A DNA stretch of 62,572 bases, from NCBI GenBank assembly GCA_944391815.1, contig CALXUV010000027.1, positions 1-62,572 of the forward strand, in the 5' to 3' direction. This stretch comes from an uncultured Clostridia bacterium (GTDB taxonomy: Bacteria > Bacillota > Clostridia > Oscillospirales > CAG-272). Shown in pieces: positions 9,628-17,735 of this stretch. A program made the translations under genes and the position numbers. Below the pieces are notes generated by a model. It was given only the letters and a program-made list of their open reading frames with translations. It did no database searches and had not been told where the DNA came from. Numbering within the stretch: position 1 is the stretch's first letter; every line of letters starts with the position of its first letter.

Positions 9628-9810
9628 TTTTCTCTTTCTCAGTTATTTTTGTTTTTTAGCTGTTATGCACGGCTGATTATGTAAGCAACCGGTTATTAAA
9701 TCGTAAAATAAGGGATTTACTCGGCTGTTTTGAAATTTAATTGCAGAATATTTCCGTCCGAATGCAGTTTTTTCCGGCGTTCAAACGGTTTCTCTGCACG
9801 ATATATAAAA

Positions 9811-10185
9811 TCAGCGAAGTGCGAATCTGCAGCTTTTCAGATGGTTTATAATCGGTTTTCCCGAGTTTATGTAAACTTCTATTACATCTGTCCGGCATTT
9901 TGCCGCCTCGGGGAAAAGTTTTATGTAGGCTTGGGCGGCTGATGTGAATTTTTTCTGTTTTGCGAGCGTTACCGCACTTCTTGCGCTTCCGAATTTTCCG
10001 TCATAGCGGTAACTTCTTGTCTTGACTTCGATAAAAACAGTAACGTTTCCGTCCTTTGCAATTATATCGATTTCTCCTTCTTTACAGCGGAAATTTCTTT
10101 CGGTTATTTTGTACCCGATTCCGGTAAGGTACTGACAGGCAAGAGCCTCGCCTGTGGCTCCGATGTAATTTTTTGTATCAGTCAT
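9811..10185 (-). CDS. YraN family (UPF0102) nuclease-fold protein
   Basis: This 124-residue protein belongs to the UPF0102/YraN family, which has a Holliday-junction-resolvase-like fold. The conserved core EGEIDIIAKDG...VFIEVKTR carries the Asp, Glu and Lys arrangement of the PD-(D/E)xK nuclease fold. The N-terminal GATGEALACQYL matches the family start. It begins six bases after the rnhB stop, so the two are almost certainly co-translated, as in many Bacillota. Its physiological role remains poorly defined. Confidence 0.95.
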   Translation of the reverse strand: MTDTKNYIGATGEALACQYLTGIGYKITERNFRCKEGEIDIIAKDGNVTVFIEVKTRSYRYDGKFGSARSAVTLAKQKKFTSAAQAYIKLFPEAAKCRTDVIEVYINSGKPIINHLKSCRFALR

Positions 10186-10191
10186 GACAAA

Positions 10192-10836
10192 CTATTCTTT
10201 TTCTTTGTCGTCGTCGCCGTTTTTCAAAAATCCGAGAAACGAAAGGCGGTGAACAGGACTCGGACCGTACTTCCGGACTGCCTCCATGTGGTCTTTTGTC
10301 GGATAACCCTTGTGTTTTGCAATACCGTACTGAGGGTACATTTCATCAAGTTCTTTGCAAAGACGGTCTCTTGTCACTTTGGCGAGTATTGAGGCGGCGG
10401 CGATACTCGGGGATTTTGAGTCACCCTTTATTACTGTGATGGCTCTGCATGGAAAATCCCTTGCTATATTGCCGTCCACAAGGACGACGTCGGGCGTGGG
10501 TGTAAGTTTTGAAACGGCGATTCTCATGGCTTTCTGCGAAGCGTTCAGAATGTTTATCCGGTCGATTTCTTCGCTTGACACCTCAGCGACCGCAAAACTT
10601 ACGGCTTTTTCCTTAATTATTTCGAAAAGCTCTTCTCTTTTCTTTTCGGAAAGCTTTTTAGAGTCGTTGAGCCCCGGAATTTCTATAAAAGGCGGAAGAA
10701 TACAGGCAGCCGCCACAACAGGACCGCAAAGGGGACCTCTTCCGGCTTCGTCGGTGCCGCAGACGACTGAAAATCCTTCGTCAAAGCAACTTTTTTCAAT
10801 ATCCCAGTTTAAAATACTGACTTCTGTTTTCTTCAT
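10192..10836 (-). CDS. rnhB: Ribonuclease HII
   Basis: RNase HII nicks RNA in RNA-DNA hybrids and starts removal of misincorporated ribonucleotides. The 214-residue protein shows GTDEAGRGPLCGPV (27-40) with catalytic Asp29 and Glu30. The third acidic residue is in VLVDGNI and the fourth in AKVTRDRL, completing the DEDD set. The ribosome site CGAGG precedes the ATG. The C-terminus is lysine/glutamate-rich (NGDDDKEKE). The neighbours yraN and rbgA form the canonical block. Confidence 0.97.
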   Translation of the reverse strand: MKKTEVSILNWDIEKSCFDEGFSVVCGTDEAGRGPLCGPVVAAACILPPFIEIPGLNDSKKLSEKKREELFEIIKEKAVSFAVAEVSSEEIDRINILNASQKAMRIAVSKLTPTPDVVLVDGNIARDFPCRAITVIKGDSKSPSIAAASILAKVTRDRLCKELDEMYPQYGIAKHKGYPTKDHMEAVRKYGPSPVHRLSFLGFLKNGDDDKEKE

Positions 10837-11170
10837 TTTGTTACCTCGTTAAAGTCCTTCGGGCTTGATGTGTTTAAGTGGAAAAACTTAGGATATCCTG
10901 AACAGAACTCCGCTTTAAAATTCAGCTTCTGCTTTCTTAACGTTACTATTATTCAGAGTTTTGAGTGTTTAAGGTTGCGTGTAGACTTTTAAAGCTTGCA
11001 AAAATCCCGTAGCATCAATTTTGTGTTGTAAATACTCAAATATTCCGGAATGAAAATTCTCACTATCTGAAAAGCCCCGTACTGTTACGAAAAAGTTTTA
11101 AGCGGCTGTTCTGAAAGCATCGTAATAAAAAATTTGAACCGAAAGCCGCCAAGCGATCATATTGCCGACT
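10837..11170. other. 334-base gap, no feature recognised
   Basis: AT-rich sequence lies between the rbgA stop and the rnhB start, both on the minus strand. I see no credible open frame with a ribosome site, no strong hairpin with a T-run and no clear promoter. Confidence 0.5.
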
Positions 11171-12061
11171 TCAAACCGTTTTCGGGGGAGTTTCGAGAGT
11201 TATTCTGCCTATTTTTCCGCTTCTGAATTCGTCAATCAGCATAGACGCCGTTCTTTCGGTATTCACGGCACCGCCGCCCGAAAGAAACCCCCGTTTTTTT
11301 CCGACAGCTTCAAGCAGATCATAATCGGAAAAATCGTCGCAGAGGCTTGACTCATCCAGTCGGTACCGTGCGGTAAATTCACGCACTGCTGTTTTTCTCA
11401 GTCTTGAAATCAGAATACAGGCTATATTTTCCGCATCGAGAATATCGTCTTTTATCGCACCCGTAATTGCGAGATTTTCCCCGACTGTATCGTCTTCAAA
11501 CTTCGGCCAGAGCACTCCCGGGGTGTCGAGCAGATCAATGCCTTTACCGGTCGATATCCACTGCTTGTCCTTTGTGACTCCCGGGCGGTTTTCGGCTTTG
11601 GCTTTGTTCAGTCCGGTCATGCGGTTGATAAATGTACTCTTTCCGGAGTTAGGGATGCCGACGACCATTGCTTTCAAAGCACGGCCTTCCATACCCTTTT
11701 CCCTGTATCTTGAAACTTTTTCCGAAAGAATTTTTCTTATTAATTCCGGAATTTCCTGAATTCCTTTACCGGTTATGCAGTCGGTAAAAACGCAGGTATA
11801 CCCATGTTTTTCGTAGTAGTCAGCCCATGCCCCGCAAAGATCGGGATTTGCCAGCGACGATTTGTTCAGCAAAAGCAGCTTCGGCTTGTTTTCAGCGATT
11901 TTTTCTATGTCGGGATTGTGTGAGGAAAGCGGAATCCTTGCGTCAAGTATCTCGATAACTATATCGACAAGCGAAATATTCTCACGCAAAAGCCGCTTTG
12001 TTTTCGCCATGTGACCGGGAAACCAGTTTATTTTATTTCTCTGTATTTTTTCTTCACTCAT
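11171..12061 (-). CDS. ylqF: Ribosome biogenesis GTPase RbgA/YlqF
   Basis: RbgA is a circularly permuted GTPase needed late in 50S subunit assembly. The 296-residue protein starts with the family signature INWFPGHMAK (11-20). The G4 position comes first, then G1 GIPNSGKST near residue 135 and G3 DTPG near 178. Oddly, the G4 motif reads NKSS (66-69) instead of NKxD, so the Asp that gives guanine specificity is missing; the codons read AAC AAA TCG TCG. The C-terminal RNA-binding ANTAR-like region is present. GAAGGGAAAC precedes the ATG. Confidence 0.95.
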   Translation of the reverse strand: MSEEKIQRNKINWFPGHMAKTKRLLRENISLVDIVIEILDARIPLSSHNPDIEKIAENKPKLLLLNKSSLANPDLCGAWADYYEKHGYTCVFTDCITGKGIQEIPELIRKILSEKVSRYREKGMEGRALKAMVVGIPNSGKSTFINRMTGLNKAKAENRPGVTKDKQWISTGKGIDLLDTPGVLWPKFEDDTVGENLAITGAIKDDILDAENIACILISRLRKTAVREFTARYRLDESSLCDDFSDYDLLEAVGKKRGFLSGGGAVNTERTASMLIDEFRSGKIGRITLETPPKTV

Positions 12062-12249
12062 AATTTTGTTTCCCTTCGTTTTTTCCTTCGGTTTGTTTTG
12101 CGTTTACAGTATTTGTTTAAGAAATGGTTTTCGACATTCAGCGGTTCCATAGCTTTGACACTAATCAGGTTCTCAGCTATCACGCTCAGCTTTTTCAGAT
12201 GTTTTCAGTCAGAAAATTTGGCTTAAACATTACATAAATCTGGTCTGAA

Positions 12250-13140
12250 CTATTCCGGATTTTGTAAATCAAAAAAGTTCAGCTGAATGTTTTCACTTTT
12301 GCTTGTATGTTTTTGTTTTCCGGTATTTTCATGCGAAAAGCTGCTTTGATGAAACAGGTTTTTAAAAGCTATGCCGTTTTCAAGGCAAAACTTTTCCGCT
12401 TTTTCGGAAAGCTCAGTCCAGTATGAGTTGTCACCGTTAAGATAGATGGCGGTGTATTTTCCGTAAAGCTCCGGATATTTTCTTTTTATATAGCTAAGAA
12501 TACTGTCTTTGAAGTCGCCGCGGAGATTCAGATTTTCAAGCCAGAACTCATCGGTGTAACCTTTTGCCGTCATCATTATATCTTTCCACTCGGTAATGTA
12601 CGGAAAGATCGGTGACATAAAAAGAACAGTTCGTATTCCGTAGGAGTGGAGCGTTTCCAGAGTGCTGAGCCTCTGTGAAATGCCGGAAGCGCAGTCCATA
12701 TCGTTTTTAAAATTTTCGTCAAGGGTGTTTACAGACACAGCTACCGTCAGATTTCTAATACCTTTGAGAATTTCGGCATCTCTTAAAATAAGATCCGATT
12801 TTGTGCAGATTGTGAGATTGCAGTCCGACTGTCTGAGCTGACGCAAAACCGACTCGGTAATACGGTACTTTTTTTCAAAAGGATTGTAGCAGTCTGTAAC
12901 CGACGACATAAAAATGTTTTTGCCTGAAATTTTTTTCAGATCGATTTTTTCGTCGCACAACTTCACGTCGGTAAATGCTCCCCAGTCTTCTTCATGACCC
13001 GTGAATTTTTTCATAAAAGAAGCATAGCAGTATTTACAGGCATGGGGGCAACCCGCATACGGATTTATGACAAAATCCGAACCCGGTAAGTTTGATTTTG
13101 TAAGGTAGCTTTTTACCTTGATTTCCTTTACTGCCGGCAT
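12250..13140 (-). CDS. SPL-family radical SAM protein
   Basis: This 296-residue protein resembles the spore-photoproduct-lyase-like radical SAM family often annotated as Rv2578c-like. The cluster motif is CPHACKYC (CX3CX2C) near residues 31-38, preceded by the family context NPYAGCPH. Further motifs are SSVTDCYNPFEKKYRITE and LTICTKSDLILRD. True spore photoproduct lyase differs in length and ends, so DNA repair should not be assumed. GGAG upstream supports the ATG. It sits between lepB and rbgA in the run. The reaction is unknown. Confidence 0.85.
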   Translation of the reverse strand: MPAVKEIKVKSYLTKSNLPGSDFVINPYAGCPHACKYCYASFMKKFTGHEEDWGAFTDVKLCDEKIDLKKISGKNIFMSSVTDCYNPFEKKYRITESVLRQLRQSDCNLTICTKSDLILRDAEILKGIRNLTVAVSVNTLDENFKNDMDCASGISQRLSTLETLHSYGIRTVLFMSPIFPYITEWKDIMMTAKGYTDEFWLENLNLRGDFKDSILSYIKRKYPELYGKYTAIYLNGDNSYWTELSEKAEKFCLENGIAFKNLFHQSSFSHENTGKQKHTSKSENIQLNFFDLQNPE

Positions 13141-13362
13141 TTCCGTTTACTCCGCTTCGACATCAGTCGGTTTTTGATTTCATTTTTCGGTGACGTAAGT
13201 TTATCACCGTCCGGAACCGTTGTACGTTACTTTTGTACTATATACTCTTTTGCTTATAACTTACTATTAATAAGTGCTTTCCGGCGGTTTTTCCGAGCTC
13301 AGGCATAGTTCGGTAAAAAGCCGATCAGTCTGCAATTATGCAGTTCCGGAACAGCCGGTTTT

Positions 13363-14211
13363 TCAGTTAAAAGCCGATATTTTTCTGAACGGAAGAATTC
13401 TGAAATACACTTTTCCGAGAACCATCCTCTCGTCAATGAAACCTACGCTTGCCGAACGGCTGTCGGTTGAGTTGTTTCTGTTGTCGCCCATAACGAACAC
13501 ATACCCTTCGGGCACAGTGAAGGTGTCAGGGAGGTAGTTTGAGCCGTTCATATCAGCCGCTTCTCTGTTGATATATACTTCGTCCAGAACCGTGCCGTCT
13601 ACCGATACGGTCCAGTTCTTATAATCGATACTTACCGTCTGTCCTCCGAGCGCAATCACGCGTTTGACAAGCGGTGTTTCAAGCCCGTAAAGCTCAGACT
13701 GACAAACGATAATGTCTCCCTGTTCCGGAGTGTACATGAAAGTTCCGATGATCAGCACGTCGCCTTGCTCCAAGGTGGGGAACATTGATGAACCCACAAC
13801 CGGACTGTGTCGGAAAAATGTGAAAATAATTATCACTCCGATGGAAAAGTAAAGCGCAAACAGCTCTATCCACTCAAAAATTCTGTGAAGAGCGGTAACC
13901 GGATCGTCACAGTTTTCCGAATCGTCTGTTTTTGTGCAGGATAAATCATCTGTGGCGCTTCCGGCAGTACCGTCATCTAAGTCAGAATTTTCTTCGGTTG
14001 TATCTTTTAGGCACCGGGAGCTGCTGTCAGTTATCTGAATGTCATTCTGTTCCTGTTCGGTTACTGCGGACGTTTCCTTGACATTTTTTTCTGACTGAAA
14101 ACCGCGGATTTCAGGTATATCTGTATCGGCATTTTTTGAAGAAGAACCGTTTTCCGGATTTTTACCGGTGAAACTTTCCGGATCTTCGTTGGTTTTGAAT
14201 TTATCTTCCAT
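13363..14211 (-). CDS. lepB: Signal peptidase I with long acidic N-terminal extension
   Basis: Type I signal peptidase removes signal peptides of exported proteins at the membrane. In this 282-residue protein a single membrane helix spans about 115-134. The catalytic Ser142 lies in VVGSSMFPT and the general base Lys183 in LVKRVIALGG; GDNRNNSTDSR is also conserved. The first ~110 residues form a Ser/Thr/Asp/Glu-rich, apparently disordered cytoplasmic tail unusual for the family. AAAGGAAATTCA precedes the ATG, and no convincing internal start lies closer to the helix. It is followed by the rest of the canonical rplS-neighbourhood genes. Confidence 0.95.
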   Translation of the reverse strand: MEDKFKTNEDPESFTGKNPENGSSSKNADTDIPEIRGFQSEKNVKETSAVTEQEQNDIQITDSSSRCLKDTTEENSDLDDGTAGSATDDLSCTKTDDSENCDDPVTALHRIFEWIELFALYFSIGVIIIFTFFRHSPVVGSSMFPTLEQGDVLIIGTFMYTPEQGDIIVCQSELYGLETPLVKRVIALGGQTVSIDYKNWTVSVDGTVLDEVYINREAADMNGSNYLPDTFTVPEGYVFVMGDNRNNSTDSRSASVGFIDERMVLGKVYFRILPFRKISAFN

Positions 14212-14227
14212 TGAATTTCCTTTCGGC

Positions 14228-15448
14228 TCAGTTATCTGAGCTGCCGTTTACAAGAAGTGACATCAGAACCTGACCCTCCGGCAGGTAAAGTCCTGTCTTT
14301 GCGGCATGTTTTTCGTCAAACTTTTCAGTGCCGTTATGTTTTTTTGCACTGTCGTATATCATGAAAGGCACCGGATCCATTGTATGTGTTCTCTTTGCAA
14401 TGGGCGTCGGGTGATCGGGAAGTATCATAATCCTGAAATCATCCCCGCAGGACCTTAAATAATCAAGAACGTTTCCGAGTATGTCCTTGTCAATCTTCTC
14501 CATCGAAAGAATTTTGTTTTCGGTTTCTGCTCTGTGACCGCATTCGTCTGGAGCCTCCACGTGGATGTAAACCAGATCCTGACCGTTTTTGAACTCTTCG
14601 ATTGCGGCGGCACCTTTTGCTTTGAAGTCGGTGTTTATGTTGCCGGTTGCGTTTTTGACGTTAACGGAACGCATTCCGGCGCAGATGGCGATTCCCTTTA
14701 TGAGATCCACTGCGGAAATGACCGAAGCTTTAAGTCCCCATTTTTCTTCAAAAGAGGGAAGAGCCGGTTTTTTACCGGGAGACCAGAACCAAACCGAGTT
14801 TGCCGGACGCAGACCTCTTTTTATTCTGTCGAGGTTTACCGGATGGTTTTTGAGGATTTCATAGCTTTCTTTCTGAAGCGAGAGAAAAGGCTCGGCAGGC
14901 AGGTAACTTCCGATTTTCTGTCCGAGAATATCGTGAGGGCGCATAAAATCGGTGAATTCCGGAGCGTTTTTCCAGATAAGGCAGTGACGGTAGCTTACTC
15001 CCGTAAAAAAGTTTCTGTCGGAATTACCGAAATGCTTCTGAATGTCTTTTATCAGAATATCGGCTTCGGCGGTTGTTATTTCGTCGGCGCCGTGGTCTAC
15101 CATGATTTTTTCTTCGTAGGGTACCTCAGTGTCTCCTGGGTTTCCGAGAGTCACGACGTTACATCTGTAAGCGGTGTCATCGGGCGACATATGAAGTCCG
15201 AGCGACATGGCTTCAAGCGGTGATCTGCCCTTTGAATAGATTTTCGGATCGTAAGACATGACTGCAAGGTTAGCGGTGTCAGACTCCGGAACCATTCCCT
15301 GCGGTACATTTGAAACGGTACCGACAATTGAAGAAGAGACGAGTGAGTCAATGTTTTTCACATCGGCAACCTCCATAGGTGTTTTCATTCCGAGCTTTTC
15401 GATAGGATAATCCGCTGCGCCGTCGCAGAGCAAAATAAGGTATTTCAT
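14228..15448 (-). CDS. apgM: Cofactor-independent phosphoglycerate mutase (ApgM type)
   Basis: This 406-residue enzyme of the alkaline phosphatase superfamily (archaeal-type 2,3-bisphosphoglycerate-independent mutase) interconverts 3- and 2-phosphoglycerate. It opens with MKYLILLCDGAADYPIEKLG, where Asp9 is a metal ligand. The nucleophile region is PESDTANLAVMSYDP, and later metal motifs are HVEAPDECGHR and LPDHPTPIA. Some homologues act as homoserine kinase-like ThrH/ApgM-family proteins, so threonine metabolism is an alternative role. AAAGGACTGAAGTT precedes the ATG. It begins the minus-strand run behind its own promoter. Confidence 0.88.
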   Translation of the reverse strand: MKYLILLCDGAADYPIEKLGMKTPMEVADVKNIDSLVSSSIVGTVSNVPQGMVPESDTANLAVMSYDPKIYSKGRSPLEAMSLGLHMSPDDTAYRCNVVTLGNPGDTEVPYEEKIMVDHGADEITTAEADILIKDIQKHFGNSDRNFFTGVSYRHCLIWKNAPEFTDFMRPHDILGQKIGSYLPAEPFLSLQKESYEILKNHPVNLDRIKRGLRPANSVWFWSPGKKPALPSFEEKWGLKASVISAVDLIKGIAICAGMRSVNVKNATGNINTDFKAKGAAAIEEFKNGQDLVYIHVEAPDECGHRAETENKILSMEKIDKDILGNVLDYLRSCGDDFRIMILPDHPTPIAKRTHTMDPVPFMIYDSAKKHNGTEKFDEKHAAKTGLYLPEGQVLMSLLVNGSSDN

Positions 15449-15519
15449 AACTTCAGTCCTTTTCAGATATTTGCCCGTCGGTCAAAATAAGCCGACAAGT
15501 CTGTAATTATATACAATAC

Positions 15520-15548
15520 AGTATACCACAGTCTAAGGTTTATTTCAA
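15520..15548 (-). promoter_or_regulatory. Sigma-A-type promoter of apgM and the lepB-mutS2 run
   Basis: On the minus strand TTGAAA (15548-15543), a 17-base spacer and TATACT (15525-15520) lie about 72 bases upstream of the apgM ATG. It is divergent from the rplS promoter about 90 bases away. Confidence 0.75.
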
Positions 15549-15638
15549 GAGATTTTATTATATTTTGAAGATTTTTTATAAAGGATTAAAAGTGCGGCAT
15601 ATAACTTTTACGGCAAATGTAAATTTTTTGTGACACTA

Positions 15639-15667
15639 TTGCAATTTCAGACTGATTATGATATAAT
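15639..15667 (+). promoter_or_regulatory. Sigma-A-type promoter of rplS
   Basis: TTGCAA (15639-15644), a 17-base spacer and a perfect TATAAT (15662-15667). Transcription would start near 15674, giving a leader of about 72 bases before the rplS start. Confidence 0.85.
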
Positions 15668-15685
15668 TATCGGGACTGAACAGAA

Positions 15686-15719
15686 GGACGGTCCTCTGCG
15701 AAGCTCTGCATGAACGTCC
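15686..15719 (+). promoter_or_regulatory. Hairpin in the rplS leader, possible L19 autoregulatory element
   Basis: GGACG (15686-15690) pairs with CGTCC (15715-15719) across a 24-base loop, between the predicted start point and the AAGGAGG site (15731-15737). Ribosomal protein leaders regulating L19 are known in Bacillota. I cannot show that this matches that structure, so autoregulation is an inference. Confidence 0.4.
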
Positions 15720-15745
15720 GGGAAAATATTAAGGAGGAAGCCCAA

Positions 15746-16087
15746 ATGGATATGCTGAAGGCTTTTACAAATGAGCAGCTCAAAGAAGAGACACCGGATA
15801 TAAACATCGGTGACACAGTGGTTGTCCACTGCAAAATCAAAGACGGATCAAACGAGAGAATACAGCTTTTCGAAGGAACCGTTATTGCTAAAAAAGGTGG
15901 CGGAATTTCCGAGACTTTCACTGTAAGAAAGATTTCTTACGGCGTCGGAGTTGAAAAGATATTCCCGGTACATTCACCGAATATTGCAAAAGTTGAGACA
16001 GTAAGAAAAGGTAAAGTCAGAAGAGCAAAACTCTACTATCTGCGCAGCAGAGTCGGAAAAAGTTCCAAAGTCAAGGAGCTTATATAA
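15746..16087 (+). CDS. rplS: 50S ribosomal protein L19
   Basis: L19 sits at the 30S-50S interface. The ATG at 15746 is chosen because AAGGAGG lies eight bases before it, giving a 113-residue protein of normal length; an upstream in-frame ATG at 15710 lies inside the leader hairpin. Conserved stretches are [26 protein letters not shown], here split by normal variation, then [20 protein letters not shown] and [10 protein letters not shown]. The gene is on the plus strand, whereas its usual partners lepB, rbgA, rnhB and yraN run the other way, with apgM between. Confidence 0.98.
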   Translation: MDMLKAFTNEQLKEETPDINIGDTVVVHCKIKDGSNERIQLFEGTVIAKKGGGISETFTVRKISYGVGVEKIFPVHSPNIAKVETVRKGKVRRAKLYYLRSRVGKSSKVKELI

Positions 16088-16101
16088 GGCCAAATCAAAC
16101 G

Positions 16102-16153
16102 AAACGGAGCGTTTGTTCCCGCCGGAAATGCGGGAGCTGCGCTCCGTTTTTTT
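16102..16153 (+). terminator. Rho-independent terminator of rplS
   Basis: AACGGAGCG (16103-16111) pairs with CGCTCCGTT (16140-16148), with an inner TCCCGC/GCGGGA stem, followed by a run of T. It lies 15 bases after the rplS stop. Confidence 0.9.
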
Positions 16154-16302
16154 GCATGTCTGTATTTATCGTTTGCGTCTGGCTGCCGTTAACCCGTCTT
16201 TTAAAAGATTAAACCGAGAGAAAAATTTTTATCCCGTAAAATCCAAAAAGAATTTATTAGCTGATTATCCGGTCAGCTACGAGTCTGAATTTAATTTGGT
16301 TG

Positions 16303-16321
16303 CATCCGGAAGTTCCGGATG
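16303..16321. repeat. Small perfect inverted repeat after the cysteine desulfurase gene
   Basis: CATCCGG-aagtt-CCGGATG lies just beyond the minus-strand stop at 16331. It could form an RNA hairpin in the minus transcript, but the next bases are CAACCAAATT rather than a T-run, so termination is uncertain. Confidence 0.4.
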
Positions 16322-16330
16322 TTTAAAAAG

Positions 16331-17491
16331 TTATTTACGCCTGATTTCCGACTCAGTTATCTTTTTACATGCAAGAGCAAATTTTTCAACATCAGCCGGC
16401 GTGTTGAAGTAGCCGAAGCTTACCCGTACCGCTCCGTCTTTTGGTGTTCCGAGTTTTCTGTGAGCAAGCGGCGCACAGTGAAGTCCGGCACGGACGCATA
16501 TACCTTTTGAGTCAAGCCTTGAAGCGAAATCTTCGGACAGGCAGTTTTTTACCGAAAAAAGCAGAATGCTTCCGTCTTTTTCGGAATGGACGGCAATGTT
16601 TTCAAGCTCCGAAAGTTTTTTTCGTAACATTGATGAAAGAATTATTTCTTTCCGGTGAATCCGCTCCGGTCCTGTTTGACGCACGAAATCTATACCCGCA
16701 GACAAAGCCGTTATCGCAGGAAGCGGCAGAGTTCCGGCTTCAAGTCTTTCCGGAAGAAAGTCCGGCATGTAAAGGCTTTCCGATGCAATACCGTTTCCGC
16801 CTTCGGTGAATGTGGATAAAAGAGAAGCGTTTTCAAATTTCTTACCGAAAAGACAAAACCCACATCCGGGAATTCCATACAGTCCTTTATGTCCCGGGGC
16901 ACAGAGAATGTCGATGTTGTCTTTTTCGATGTCAATCGGAATTATACCTGCGCTCTGTGAAGCATCGACCATAAAATATATGCCTTTTTTTCTGCATAAA
17001 TTTCCTATACTTGCTATCGGCAAGGTGAAATTACAGATGTTCGAATGGTGACAGCAAACGATAAGAGCGGTTTCGGGTTTGATTTTAGCAGTAATTTCAC
17101 GTATCTGAATAACCGGATCTTCGGCTGTTTTGAAAATATCGTAGGTTATAAGACCTTTTTTTGCGAGTGCGGCAACAGGTCTGAGAACCGCATTGTGCTC
17201 GATGTCCGAAATCAGAACATGATTGCCTCGTCTCAGAACCGATTTAAGCGCCGTATTTACAGACGCGGTGGCGTTCATAGTGAAGACAACGCGTTCGTCA
17301 TAACCGCCGAAAAAAGCGGCGATTTTTTCCCTGCATAGATAGACTTCCTCCGACGCACGCAGGGAAAGTCTGTGAGATGACCGTCCCGGATTAGCGCAGA
17401 AAAAACGAAGCGTCTGAGCGACTTTTTTCTGTACAGCGGCAGGTTTCGGGAAAGAAGTTGCGGCGTTGTCGAGGTAAATATATCTGTTCAT
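16331..17491 (-). CDS. Cysteine desulfurase-family aminotransferase class V
   Basis: This 386-residue PLP enzyme starts YIYLDNAATSFPKP, typical of the EF2568-like cysteine desulfurase subfamily. The PLP lysine is in CAPGHKGLYGIPG near residue 200. The active-site cysteine is in VRAGLHCAPLAHRKLGT near 340. It follows the DUF3343 gene by 16 bases on the same strand, with little ribosome site of its own, so coupling is likely. This subfamily with DUF3343 is often linked to selenium- or sulfur-dependent molybdenum hydroxylases; no such enzyme lies in this window. The role is probably sulfur or selenium delivery rather than general Fe-S assembly. Confidence 0.88.
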   Translation of the reverse strand: MNRYIYLDNAATSFPKPAAVQKKVAQTLRFFCANPGRSSHRLSLRASEEVYLCREKIAAFFGGYDERVVFTMNATASVNTALKSVLRRGNHVLISDIEHNAVLRPVAALAKKGLITYDIFKTAEDPVIQIREITAKIKPETALIVCCHHSNICNFTLPIASIGNLCRKKGIYFMVDASQSAGIIPIDIEKDNIDILCAPGHKGLYGIPGCGFCLFGKKFENASLLSTFTEGGNGIASESLYMPDFLPERLEAGTLPLPAITALSAGIDFVRQTGPERIHRKEIILSSMLRKKLSELENIAVHSEKDGSILLFSVKNCLSEDFASRLDSKGICVRAGLHCAPLAHRKLGTPKDGAVRVSFGYFNTPADVEKFALACKKITESEIRRK

Positions 17492-17507
17492 GAGCAGTGC
17501 GCAAATT

Positions 17508-17735
17508 TCAGGCGAAAAACTGACTGATTGGGGTGATCTGATTTTCGCTCAGAATTTCGGCGGCTCTGTCCGAAGCAGATTGCCTGACCGAAATTCCGTA
17601 GCGGCATCCGGAATCTTTTGAAGTGTGTTTGATTATCTTAGCATCAATCCCGGCGGAAGTCAAGAAACTTTTGGCTTTTATCGCGGTAGTGACGGATTTC
17701 AGAATAAAGATCGCCGAGGAATTCATTTTGCGCAT
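17508..17735 (-). CDS. DUF3343 putative Se/S carrier-like small protein
   Basis: The domain matches the small DUF3343 (Se_S_carrier) family, with a core reading FILKSVTTAIKAKSFLTSAG, a C-terminal GCRYGISVR with its single conserved cysteine, and AAEILSENQI. The start is taken at 17735 (MRKMNSSAIF...), just after AAAGGATA. The ATG three codons later has a better spacing and is equally possible. A further upstream start at 17804 would add 23 residues unlike the family. It is translated just ahead of the cysteine desulfurase-like gene and probably receives sulfur or selenium from it. Confidence 0.8.
   Translation of the reverse strand: MRKMNSSAIFILKSVTTAIKAKSFLTSAGIDAKIIKHTSKDSGCRYGISVRQSASDRAAEILSENQITPISQFFA

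Noticed and set aside
14534-15223. 229-codon plus-strand open frame over apgM
   Set aside because: A shadow of the apgM coding sequence on the opposite strand, without a ribosome site or recognisable product.
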